From Actinomycetes bacterium (lineage in GTDB: Bacteria > Actinomycetota > Acidimicrobiia > Acidimicrobiales > Palsa-688), in assembly GCA_021808425.1 (NCBI GenBank), contig JAKBBS010000195.1, positions 1-6,135 on the forward strand: a stretch of DNA of 6,135 nt. Direction: 5' to 3'. The translations under genes were made by a program, and so were the position numbers. Under the pieces are notes generated by a model. The model saw only the letters and a program-made list of their open reading frames with translations, searched no databases and was not told the origin of the DNA. Below, one piece after another: positions 1 to 5,484 of the stretch (its first letter is position 1; every line of letters begins with the position of its first letter).

Positions 1-159
1 CCGAACTGGACGACAGACTGCATCCTACACCTCAACAGCGATACGTGCGGTTGCTACGACTCAGTCAGCGGCTCCTGGGTATTTAAGAAAGCGAGGCCAG
101 ATCGCGCGGACTATCCCTGTTACCACCTCAGGTGTAACGGCAGCCCAACTGACATGTGA
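1..159 (+). CDS. Possible C-terminal fragment of a cysteine-rich protein, cut by the left edge
   Basis: Frame 1 is open from the first base to a TGA at 157-159, giving 52 residues without a start, so any gene would begin left of the window. The peptide has five cysteines (including a CGC triplet and the end motif YHLRC) and several Trp and Tyr residues. By hand count about 70% of third codon positions are G or C, against about 45-48% at positions one and two. The third-position bias suits coding in this genome, but the first-position value is low for a real gene. I do not recognise the family. Frame 2 is open longer (to about 310) but has poor third-position G+C. The call rests on a short, weak signal. 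Confidence 0.25.
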   Translation, partial: PNWTTDCILHLNSDTCGCYDSVSGSWVFKKARPDRADYPCYHLRCNGSPTDM

Positions 160-294
160 AGGGAAAGCCGATTATCGATGGCGGGATCGTTGCGAGAGCG
201 CCATTGGCTCAGCGTGGACCACGAAAGCCCCATCGCCAAGCGGAGGCACCCTATCTCGGATCGGGCACTCAACCCGGAACGGTGTCGCTGACCT

Positions 295-657
295 TCATCG
301 GAGGATCTGATGGCATATCTCGCAGACCCAGCTTCCATGCGAAATCACAGACGGTGGCATGGCGGATGGCAAGTAAGTCATTCGACATGCGGGGCAAGTG
401 ACAGAAGTCTTTTCGAGGACCATCCGATCGCCCGGCTCGGACCTGGTTCGCCTTCGTTGTCCCCGCTTAACGCGGGCCGCCTGCGACGAGCGGGCAAGAG
501 CGTCTGAGTAGGCATCACTAAGATTAGTGATTGCCCGGGTGGGGCGGTCGATCATGACGGCGCGTTTGGGAGCGATCATCGTGGCAGCTGAGGAGGCTGA
601 GGGGGCTGATTTGGCTGGGGTTTCCATTGGAAACCGCCGATCTGCCCTCGATGCCAA
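295..657 (-). CDS. Possible small zinc-ribbon protein (hypothetical)
   Basis: This is a 120-residue minus-strand frame ending at TGA 297-295. Its C-terminus carries two CxxC knuckles, CPAC and CEIC, separated by 20 residues (MTYLPS... to ...SHGSWV), the spacing of a classical zinc ribbon that would bind one structural Zn2+. The part before it is Ala/Ser/Arg-rich and low in complexity. In-frame ATGs lie at 657, 627, 579, 552 and 423, and none has a clear Shine-Dalgarno sequence, so the start is uncertain. Starting at 423 gives a 42-residue protein that is almost only the ribbon. Third-position G+C is about 60%, near that of other genes here. The 514-531 palindrome falls inside the long version but upstream of the short one. 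No function can be assigned, and overlapping frames on both strands keep the confidence low. Confidence 0.3.
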   Translation of the reverse strand: MASRADRRFPMETPAKSAPSASSAATMIAPKRAVMIDRPTRAITNLSDAYSDALARSSQAARVKRGQRRRTRSEPGDRMVLEKTSVTCPACRMTYLPSAMPPSVISHGSWVCEICHQILR

Positions 658-891
658 GGGCGGCTGTCATTCGATGCGAACAACACCGTCACCTTACCTC
701 GCGTCGGCTCATCAGCGCGGGAGTTGAACTGGGGGACGAGTCTAGAATAGGTGCCGGGTGGGTTGTCAGTAGATCAACTCAGAGAGCGAACCGTTAAGTG
801 CACGACCGATAGGCCCGTAGGTCGGGGCGGCCCAGCCGACGCAGTCGATCTGATGAGGTCGAGTTCCTAGAGGCATCAGGCCACCCTGAAA
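424..891. other. Gene-poor stretch, no supported gene apart from the uncertain N-terminus of the zinc-ribbon ORF
   Basis: I find no frame here with both a ribosome binding site and a recognisable protein. It holds the 514-531 palindrome and, at 850-855 and 874-879, a 6-base inverted repeat (CTGATG/CATCAG) just downstream of the 892-1182 minus-strand gene. That repeat has an 18-base loop and no T-run. The plus-strand frame at 527-727 has mixed codon-position composition and overlaps the palindrome. Confidence 0.4.
514..531. repeat. Perfect 18-bp inverted repeat, possible operator
   Basis: The sequence ATCACTAAGATTAGTGAT consists of two perfect 8-base arms around a 2-base centre (GA). It is AT-rich while its surroundings are GC-rich. 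The size and near-dyad symmetry fit the binding site of a dimeric helix-turn-helix repressor. A short RNA hairpin is less likely, because the 2-base centre leaves no stable loop without opening inner pairs. No T-tract follows on either strand, so it does not look like a terminator. I cannot match it to a known regulator's consensus. Confidence 0.4.
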
Positions 892-1182
892 CTAGGGCTC
901 GGATTCCCCACGCTCCCAAAGTCGGGACTTGAGCGAGGCCCAGCGGGACGCCCTCGAAACCGGCTCGGCTGCGACAGCCAACGTGCTTCGGCCAACCGGA
1001 GCAGAAGGAGCGGCCTGCACGGAGATCGGACAAGATCCGCCAGCACTCCAGGTGACCGTCCAAGCGGCGCCGTTCATACGGAAGTCCTCGGTGTGAGTAG
1101 CACACATCTGGATCGGACCGGGCAGGTCCTCTCTGACCACTGAAGCAGCGGCACGGCGCCCGCATCCGTCGACTCGACACAT
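892..1182 (-). CDS. Small Cys/His zinc-binding-type hypothetical protein
   Basis: This minus-strand gene encodes 96 residues from ATG 1182-1180 and ends at TAG 894-892. With this start, C2, C7, C27 and H30 form a Cys-x4-Cys...Cys-x2-His set typical of a small structural zinc site. It is followed by a conserved-looking stretch (TEDFRMNGAAWTVTW) and a Ser/Ala/Pro-rich tail that is probably disordered. An upstream in-frame GTG at 1215 would add 11 residues; neither start has a strong Shine-Dalgarno sequence. I prefer the ATG because the ordered region begins there. Third-position G+C is about 65%, matching the main genes. It lies downstream of the 36-residue basic protein gene on the same strand and could share its transcript. 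The pattern feels familiar from actinobacterial hypothetical proteins, but I cannot name a family or function. Confidence 0.5.
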   Translation of the reverse strand: MCRVDGCGRRAAASVVREDLPGPIQMCATHTEDFRMNGAAWTVTWSAGGSCPISVQAAPSAPVGRSTLAVAAEPVSRASRWASLKSRLWERGESEP

Positions 1183-1260
1183 GACAGGCGGCTCTACGGT
1201 CACAACTCGACCCACGATCCAGACTCAGGCGACGGTCTCGATGTCAACGACCATTTCTCC

Positions 1261-1371
1261 TCATACGATTCGTCGCCGAGTGTCTTCCTTGTCCTTCTTC
1301 TCGCGGCGCTTTTCTTTGAGCGACTTCGACGGTTTCTTGGTCATCGTCTTGCGGGGAGACTTGTCTGCCAT
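1261..1371 (-). CDS. 36-residue lysine/arginine-rich small protein
   Basis: The gene starts at ATG 1371-1369 and ends at TGA 1263-1261. The 36 residues are strongly basic: an N-terminal MADKSPRKTMTKK is followed by a charged segment (SLKEKRREKKDKED) and an RRRIV end. A purine-rich ribosome binding site (GGAAAGGGGGT) sits a few bases before the ATG. Nearly half of the residues are Lys or Arg, with no cysteine, signal peptide or membrane segment, so a cytoplasmic nucleic-acid- or ribosome-associated role is possible but unproven. Very similar tiny proteins beginning MADKSPR and carrying KSLKEKR are, from memory, widespread and uncharacterised in actinobacteria. It is divergent from the ThDP enzyme gene. 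The opposite strand is open over the same bases, but its translation resembles nothing I know. The combination of ribosome binding site and family-like sequence makes this the best-supported gene of the left third. Confidence 0.75.
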   Translation of the reverse strand: MADKSPRKTMTKKPSKSLKEKRREKKDKEDTRRRIV

Positions 1372-1393
1372 GTCTACCCCCTTTCCTTGCCCC

Positions 1394-1420
1394 ACCTTAC
1401 CGCTTCTGCACCCCTTGCAA
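1394..1420 (-). promoter_or_regulatory. Weak candidate promoter for the 36-residue protein gene
   Basis: Read on the minus strand, TTGCAA (1420-1415) and TAAGGT (1399-1394) resemble a sigma-70-like -35 and a TAnnnT -10. They are separated by 15 bases, shorter than the usual 16-18. The -10 lies about 23 bases before the ATG. The match is by eye and could be chance. Confidence 0.2.
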
Positions 1421-1564
1421 CGAAACGGCGGTCTCGTCGATCAGCCGGGTCGGCTTGCACATATAGCCCCTGTGTTCGGGGTCGAGGCCGTGGGTTGCCG
1501 CGGCGTGCCGCTTAGCGCGCAGTCTCGGCGAAAGCTCGTCATCTATCAGCAACGTGGGGCCCAA
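1397..1564 (-). CDS. Possible short hypothetical ORF with coding-like composition
   Basis: This minus-strand frame ends at TAA 1399-1397, 25 bases before the 36-residue protein gene. It is open to beyond 1684, overlapping the start of the divergent ThDP gene. Counting 53 codons by hand over its last part gives about 66%, 50% and 81% G+C at codon positions one, two and three, a classic coding profile for a GC-rich genome. The start is unclear: TTG at 1564 or 1552 leaves a peptide with LLIDDELSPRL near its N-terminus, loosely like the opening of DUF5615/Mut7-C-type PIN-like proteins. ATG 1462, preceded by AGGGG at 4 bases, leaves only 21 residues (MCKPTRLIDETAV...). It may be a small gene, a decayed remnant or a composition artefact. 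Confidence 0.22.
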   Translation of the reverse strand: MGPTLLIDDELSPRLRAKRHAAATHGLDPEHRGYMCKPTRLIDETAVSLQGVQKR

Positions 1565-1619
1565 CCGGAGCCCGCCTCGGTCGGCTAGGCCGGAAGTTCG
1601 AGGCGGGACGCTGCGCCTG

Positions 1620-1636
1620 ACGCTAGCGTGGCGCCA
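1620..1636. promoter_or_regulatory. Palindromic sequence over the ribosome-binding region of the ThDP gene
   Basis: ACGCTAGCGT (1620-1629) is a perfect 10-base palindrome. It abuts a second one, TGGCGCCA (1629-1636), whose last base is the A of the ATG start. GACGCT also occurs at 1607-1612 and 1619-1624. No Shine-Dalgarno sequence is visible here. The arrangement could be an operator, a structured leader, or coincidence in GC-rich DNA. Confidence 0.2.
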
Positions 1637-3297
1637 TGGGCCGAGAACAAGCCTCGCATACGGGGGAGCTGGCATTAGAGCCACTCAGCGACTTCGGGGT
1701 GGACACGATGTTCACCCTCAACGGAGGACATGTGTGGCCGCTCTACGATGCTGCGCTGAAAGTCGGGATGCGTATCGTTGACACCCGGCACGAACAGACG
1801 GCCACCTGGGCGGCAGAAGCATGGGCAAAGCTGACGAGGAGTGCCGGCCTCGCAGTTCTCACCGCTGGCCCTGGTGTGACCAACGGCGTGAGCGCCGTCA
1901 CCTCCGCCTATTTCAACGGGTCTCCTATCGTAGTCCTCGGGGGCAGGGCTCCCCAGGGACGCTGGGGGTCGGGGTCTCTGCAGGAACTCGATCACGTGCC
2001 GATCCTCAAGTCGGTAACGAAGATGGCGACCACGGCATTCGAACCAGCCGGTGTCGCCGATACGGTTCGCTCAGCTCTTCGGGTCGCCACTACCGCTCAC
2101 CGAGGCCCCGTCTTCGTGGATTTTCCGATGGACGTGCTGTTCTCCCCACCGGGCTCCCTGCCACCGGGCTCCCTACCACCGGCAAAGTCACAACTCGAAG
2201 GCCGAGCCCTACACTCCCCGGAGGCAGATGCGCCCGACGAAAGTGCCGTCAGCACCGTCGCAGCGATGATCGCAACGGCACAAAGCCCGGCGATGATCGC
2301 TGGCAGTGACGTCTACTGGGCAGGTGCGTGGGACGCCTTGCGTAGGGCTGTCGAGGCGATGGAGGTGCCCTGCTTCGCAAATGGGATGGGGCGAGGTTGC
2401 CTACCAGCGGATCATCATTTGGCTTTCAGCCGCACCCGAGGCGTTCTCAACCGGGAGGCCGACCTTGTAGTAGTTGTCGGCACACCGCTCGATTTCCGTC
2501 TCGGATTCGGCCGTTTCGGCGACGCTCGCGTGGTGCACATCGTCGACAGTGACGAGGTGCGCTCCCCAATGGCGACCACCGCGGTCAGCCTCGCAGGTGA
2601 TCTCAACCTGATACTCGATGCCATCGCCGCTTGGAAGGGTCCGAGACGCAGCCACCGCGATTGGCTTAGCCGTTTGAGAGATGCCGAAAGTGCTTCGATC
2701 GCAGCTGACCGCGACAAGATGACGGCGGCGTCCGATCCGATCAAACCCACCCGGATCTTCGGTGAGTTGTCCGCCCGCATGGAGCGCGACACGGTTGTCA
2801 TCTGTGACGGAGGCGACTTCGCTTCTTATGCAGGAAAATACGTTTCGTCGTTCGCACCCGGGCGCTGGCTCGACACGGGCCCGTACGGCTGCCTGGGAAA
2901 CGGCATAGGCTACTCTGTGGCCGCGCGCCTCGCGAAGCCTGACTCCCAGGTCGTAGCGATACTCGGAGACGGAGCAGCCGGATTTGCCTTGAGCGACATC
3001 GACACTCTCGTGCGTCACAATCTGCCGGTCGTGTTGATCGTCGGCAACAACGGCATTTGGGGTCTCGAGAAACACCCGATGCGTGCCGTCTACGGTTACG
3101 ACGTCGCGTGTGACCTTCAGCCCGGGACGCGCTATGACCTGGTCGCCCAAGCTTTAGGCGCAGGCGGAGAGACGGTCGAGAAAGCCGACCAGATAGGTCC
3201 CGCCTTAGACCGCGCCTTTCGATCTGGCGTCCCCTACCTCCTCAACATCTTGACGGACCCCGCAGACCAGTACCCGAGAAGCTCGAATTTGGGATGA
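1636..3297 (+). CDS. Thiamine-diphosphate-dependent enzyme, IlvG-type acetolactate synthase / 2-hydroxyacyl-CoA lyase-like
   Basis: A complete 553-residue cytoplasmic enzyme. It has the three-domain layout of the ThDP decarboxylase/synthase family: an N-terminal Pyr domain (about 8-165), a central domain (about 200-330) and a C-terminal PP domain (about 365-545). E53 in the RHEQ motif is the glutamate that activates the cofactor. GDG (444-446), 24 residues, then NN (471-472) is the ThDP/Mg2+ motif, with D445 and N472 as metal ligands. The segments TAGPGVTNG, LGGRAP, GTPLDFRLGFG, NNGIWGLEKHPM and PGTRYD closely recall actinobacterial IlvG (Rv1820 class), which is annotated as acetolactate synthase. 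Related enzymes cleave or form 2-hydroxyacyl-CoA, so the substrate is uncertain. An in-frame TAG at 1624-1626 leaves ATG 1636 as the only sensible start, with no clear Shine-Dalgarno sequence. Residues 171-182 carry a duplicated PPGSL unit. The binding-protein gene follows after 52 bases, probably in one operon. Confidence 0.93.
   Translation: MGREQASHTGELALEPLSDFGVDTMFTLNGGHVWPLYDAALKVGMRIVDTRHEQTATWAAEAWAKLTRSAGLAVLTAGPGVTNGVSAVTSAYFNGSPIVVLGGRAPQGRWGSGSLQELDHVPILKSVTKMATTAFEPAGVADTVRSALRVATTAHRGPVFVDFPMDVLFSPPGSLPPGSLPPAKSQLEGRALHSPEADAPDESAVSTVAAMIATAQSPAMIAGSDVYWAGAWDALRRAVEAMEVPCFANGMGRGCLPADHHLAFSRTRGVLNREADLVVVVGTPLDFRLGFGRFGDARVVHIVDSDEVRSPMATTAVSLAGDLNLILDAIAAWKGPRRSHRDWLSRLRDAESASIAADRDKMTAASDPIKPTRIFGELSARMERDTVVICDGGDFASYAGKYVSSFAPGRWLDTGPYGCLGNGIGYSVAARLAKPDSQVVAILGDGAAGFALSDIDTLVRHNLPVVLIVGNNGIWGLEKHPMRAVYGYDVACDLQPGTRYDLVAQALGAGGETVEKADQIGPALDRAFRSGVPYLLNILTDPADQYPRSSNLG
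2146..2182 (+). repeat. 15-bp tandem repeat inside the ThDP enzyme gene (about 2.5 copies)
   Basis: The unit CCACCGGGCTCCCTG at 2146-2160 is repeated at 2161-2175 with one change (final A) and partly at 2176-2182 (CCACCGG). It is in frame and encodes PPGSL-PPGSL-PP (residues 171-182), in the linker between the Pyr and central domains. The near identity at DNA level points to a recent duplication by slippage. Confidence 0.9.
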
Positions 3298-3349
3298 CAA
3301 GCGCTTTCGCCGCGCCTGGTCCGACTGCAGCCCGCAGGCAGACTTCCAC

Positions 3350-4663
3350 GTGATCACGATCGGGCACTGGAATTCTTGGCGGCACGCCCGGCCGCTGCGG
3401 ACCCGCGCACGGCGAATCACGCTTCGGCTATCACTGGCTCTAGCGCTGCTGGGAGCCTTCGTTGCGTCACTTGCCACGGCGTCGTCCGGACCTGCTCTCG
3501 TCGTCAACGGCTGCATCACCGTCGGTACGCTCTACGCCAGTTCAGGCCAGTTCGCAGGAGCGTCGATGGCAGAATTCGCCGGACTAAGGGCGTGGGTTCG
3601 AATCGAAGATGCTCGCGGCGGTGTGTGGGTCGGGTCACTCCACAAGCGGATCCCCGTCAAGCTGCTCGCCTATGACGACCACAGCTCCGTCAGCCAAGCG
3701 TCAGCTCTCTACCTCAAGCTCCTTTCCGACAAAGCGGTAAGGCTGCTCGTAAGCGACTTCGGAACAGTTCTCACTGCACCAGCTGTTCCAGTAGCGAAGG
3801 AACACCGAATCTTGCTGTTCGACCAAACTGGGACTGCATCAGAGTTCTTCGGCGGTTCCGATCCGTACATCGTTCTTTGCGATCTGACCGCTTCGCAGGT
3901 GTGGCCTATCCCTCTCGCTCATTTTCTGATCGCGGAGAACTTCCGAAGGAGCGCCGTCGTCTACGACCTGAACGGTTTCGATGCCACGCAGGATCAGACG
4001 ATAGTCTCGACGCTGACGAAAGCTGGCAACGCGCCGATAGCCAATGTATCTGTTCCGACGACGACCACGGACTACGCTTCAGCCCTTGACAGTCTCGCCA
4101 CGCTCAGGCCCGATGCCGTAATAGAGCTGGGCTACCAACTCAATGACCAAGCATTCCTCACTGCGATTAGACATTCGGCGCTCCACGCCAAGGTCGTTTT
4201 CACGGCTAACCCAGGCCAACTAGGTAACGTGCTGCTTGCAGCAGACGGACCCGCAGCCCTAAACGGTACTTATACTTACGCGCTCCCGCCGACGGTGTCC
4301 TATCGCAACGTGAACGCCGGGATGCTCGAAGGACAATTCGAGTCCATATTCGAGTCGAACGGACACACGTCAATCAACTTCCTGAACCTTGCGGGGTATA
4401 ACACTGGTGTCATAATCCAGTCCGCGCTCACCAACGCCACCTCCACGAGTGAGCTCGGAATCCGAGAAGCGCTCAATTCTGAATCAGGTAACCTGAAAAC
4501 GCTTCTTGGAACATGGCGAATCAACTCTGCTGGAGCACAGGTTGCAATCCTGCCGCCGGTTGCAATGATTTCAGGATCCACCGCCAAACATTTGTCAGCA
4601 CACGTCGTGTACCCGTTGCCGGCGCATAGTTCGCAATCTGAGACAGCCGCAACACCGCCGTGA
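3350..4663 (+). CDS. ABC transporter solute-binding protein, HAAT/LivJ-like (Peripla_BP_6 type)
   Basis: A 437-residue exported receptor for an ABC importer of the branched-chain/hydrophobic amino acid class. Residues 1-22 are arginine-rich, 23-42 form a hydrophobic signal core, and ATA at 42-44 is a likely signal peptidase site. The mature part begins with the type I periplasmic-binding fold (TVGTLYASSGQFAG, 57-70) and continues through LLAYDDHSS (105-113), a LYLKLLSDKAVRLLVSDFG segment, and APAVPVAKEHRILLF. No proper lipobox follows the hydrophobic core: C55 in VNGC is about ten residues past it and has Asn at -2. The protein would therefore be free or periplasmic unless C55 is lipidated. 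C55 and C177 are the only cysteines I see. GTG 3350 is the only plausible start, with a weak ribosome binding site. It lies 52 bases after the ThDP gene and converges with livF. The ligand could be a branched-chain amino acid, another amino acid, an amide or a related small acid. Confidence 0.9.
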   Translation: MITIGHWNSWRHARPLRTRARRITLRLSLALALLGAFVASLATASSGPALVVNGCITVGTLYASSGQFAGASMAEFAGLRAWVRIEDARGGVWVGSLHKRIPVKLLAYDDHSSVSQASALYLKLLSDKAVRLLVSDFGTVLTAPAVPVAKEHRILLFDQTGTASEFFGGSDPYIVLCDLTASQVWPIPLAHFLIAENFRRSAVVYDLNGFDATQDQTIVSTLTKAGNAPIANVSVPTTTTDYASALDSLATLRPDAVIELGYQLNDQAFLTAIRHSALHAKVVFTANPGQLGNVLLAADGPAALNGTYTYALPPTVSYRNVNAGMLEGQFESIFESNGHTSINFLNLAGYNTGVIIQSALTNATSTSELGIREALNSESGNLKTLLGTWRINSAGAQVAILPPVAMISGSTAKHLSAHVVYPLPAHSSQSETAATPP

Positions 4664-4698
4664 CCTACTGGATGCTCACCGCCGCGTAGCCGCCTTCC
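4664..4698. other. 35-bp convergent intergenic gap without an evident terminator
   Basis: The stops of the binding-protein gene (TGA 4661-4663) and livF (TAA, complement of 4699-4701) face each other across 35 bases. I find only a weak TCACC/GGTGA pairing (4676-4680 with 4703-4707, 22-base loop) and no T-run. Transcripts from both sides may overlap here. Confidence 0.5.
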
Positions 4699-5439
4699 TT
4701 ACGGTGACCCGCTGAGTGGCGACCCCGTCGGCACGAGCCCTTTGGCAAGAAGCTCCCCGGGCGTTCCGTCGGCGACAATCCTCCCGGCATCAATGACTAC
4801 CGTCCTGTCAGCGATCGCCATGCTGCGACCAATGTTCTGATCGACCAGCAGCATCGAAACCCCTCCCGACACCAGGTCCGGGAACTGACCAAGTAGTTCG
4901 TCAGCTGCCAACGGCGATAGGCCGACAAAGATCTCGTCAAGGAGCAGAACGCATGGATCCGCCATTAGAGCCCTTCCAAGGCAGCACAGCTGTCGGTCCG
5001 CTGACGCCAAGGTTCCAGCGCTGGCACCGAGAATATCGGTAAGCGCCGGCAGCCTGTCGATGACGCCGTCAATGGAGACGCGTGAGCGACCCCAACCGCC
5101 GACGATCAGGTTTTCTCGGACAGTAAGGCTCGGGAAGACGCGGTGCCCCTCTGGGACGTGAACCAAGCCATAGTTCCGGCGATCCTCAGGCCCCAGCGAG
5201 CTGACGTCGACTCCACGAATGATAACCGACCCTTCCGACATCGCTCGAAGCCCGGACAGGGTGTTGAGAAGGGTTGTCTTACCGGCACCGTTCCGGCCGA
5301 CGAGAGCGACAAGCTCACATCTCTCGATCCGAAAATTAGCCCCTTTGATTATCGGTGTTCCGGAAAGCTTTACCCACAGGTTCCGGGCCTCGACAAGCGC
5401 TACGTTGCTACCTTCGGACCGAAGACTACCGAGCGGCAT
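4699..5439 (-). CDS. livF: HAAT ABC importer ATP-binding protein LivF, with degenerate signature motif
   Basis: A 246-residue cytoplasmic ATPase that pairs with LivG to power the importer. I chose ATG 5439 because GAGGTGA ends about 5 bases before it; a GTG at 5457 would add six residues with a poorer site. Numbering from the ATG: Walker A is GRNGAGKTT (48-56), the LivF-type VPEGHRVFPSLTVRENL lies at 95-111, Walker B with catalytic Glu is LLLDE (165-169), and the switch region is LLVDQN, where LivF proteins normally carry EQN instead of His. The signature loop is odd: LASAD-RQLCCLGRALM (144-159) replaces the usual LSGGE-QQMLAIGRALM, so Ser and both Gly are lost. The proline after DE is Ile (170). 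The frame is intact through this region, so these are substitutions, not a frameshift. livG lies upstream with a 45-base gap, implying one transcript. Confidence 0.92.
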   Translation of the reverse strand: MPLGSLRSEGSNVALVEARNLWVKLSGTPIIKGANFRIERCELVALVGRNGAGKTTLLNTLSGLRAMSEGSVIIRGVDVSSLGPEDRRNYGLVHVPEGHRVFPSLTVRENLIVGGWGRSRVSIDGVIDRLPALTDILGASAGTLASADRQLCCLGRALMADPCVLLLDEIFVGLSPLAADELLGQFPDLVSGGVSMLLVDQNIGRSMAIADRTVVIDAGRIVADGTPGELLAKGLVPTGSPLSGSP

Positions 5440-5444
5440 AAGGA

Positions 5445-5451
5445 TCACCTC
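5445..5451 (-). promoter_or_regulatory. Ribosome binding site that decides the livF start
   Basis: GAGGTGA on the minus strand, followed by TCCTT and ATG 5439, is the best Shine-Dalgarno match in the livG-livF gap. It lies inside the codons that a GTG 5457 start would use, which argues for the ATG. Confidence 0.65.
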
Positions 5452-5484
5452 GATCACCGTTCGTCACGGCGCAAGCGTTTTCGG

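Noticed and set aside
3..86. Frame 3 tail ending in a helical-looking RLLRLSQRLLGI peptide
   Set aside because: Only 27 codons, without third-position G+C bias; cannot be told from chance and conflicts with the frame 1 candidate.
2..310. Frame 2 open for about 100 codons from the left edge
   Set aside because: Third codon positions are rich in A and T, unlike the real genes here, there is no start, and the peptide looks random.
120..338. 72-codon minus-strand ORF with an HTH-like LSWSTLSQW stretch
   Set aside because: No ribosome binding site, it overlaps the zinc-ribbon coding end in another frame, and the similarity to a helix-turn-helix is too loose.
715..735. T-loop-like GTTCAAC on the minus strand suggesting a tRNA
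   Set aside because: Flanking bases do not form a T-stem, and no acceptor, anticodon or D arm can be built around it.
721..748. TTGAAC and TAGAAT as a plus-strand promoter
   Set aside because: The two hexamers are only 13 bases apart and no supported plus-strand gene follows.
821..840. GTCGG/CCGAC hairpin
   Set aside because: Five-base stem in GC-rich DNA with no T-run on either strand; expected by chance.
850..879. CTGATG/CATCAG inverted repeat as terminator of the 892-1182 gene
   Set aside because: Six-base stem with an 18-base loop and no T-run; too weak to call.
1181..1588. 135-codon plus-strand ORF
   Set aside because: It runs antisense to the well-supported 36-residue gene and its codon-position composition fits a shadow of minus-strand coding.
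2401..3150. 249-codon minus-strand ORF
   Set aside because: Lies wholly antisense to the ThDP enzyme gene; a GC-rich shadow frame.
3595..3608. GGTTCGAATC resembling a tRNA T-loop
   Set aside because: Sits in the coding sequence of the binding protein with no cloverleaf around it.
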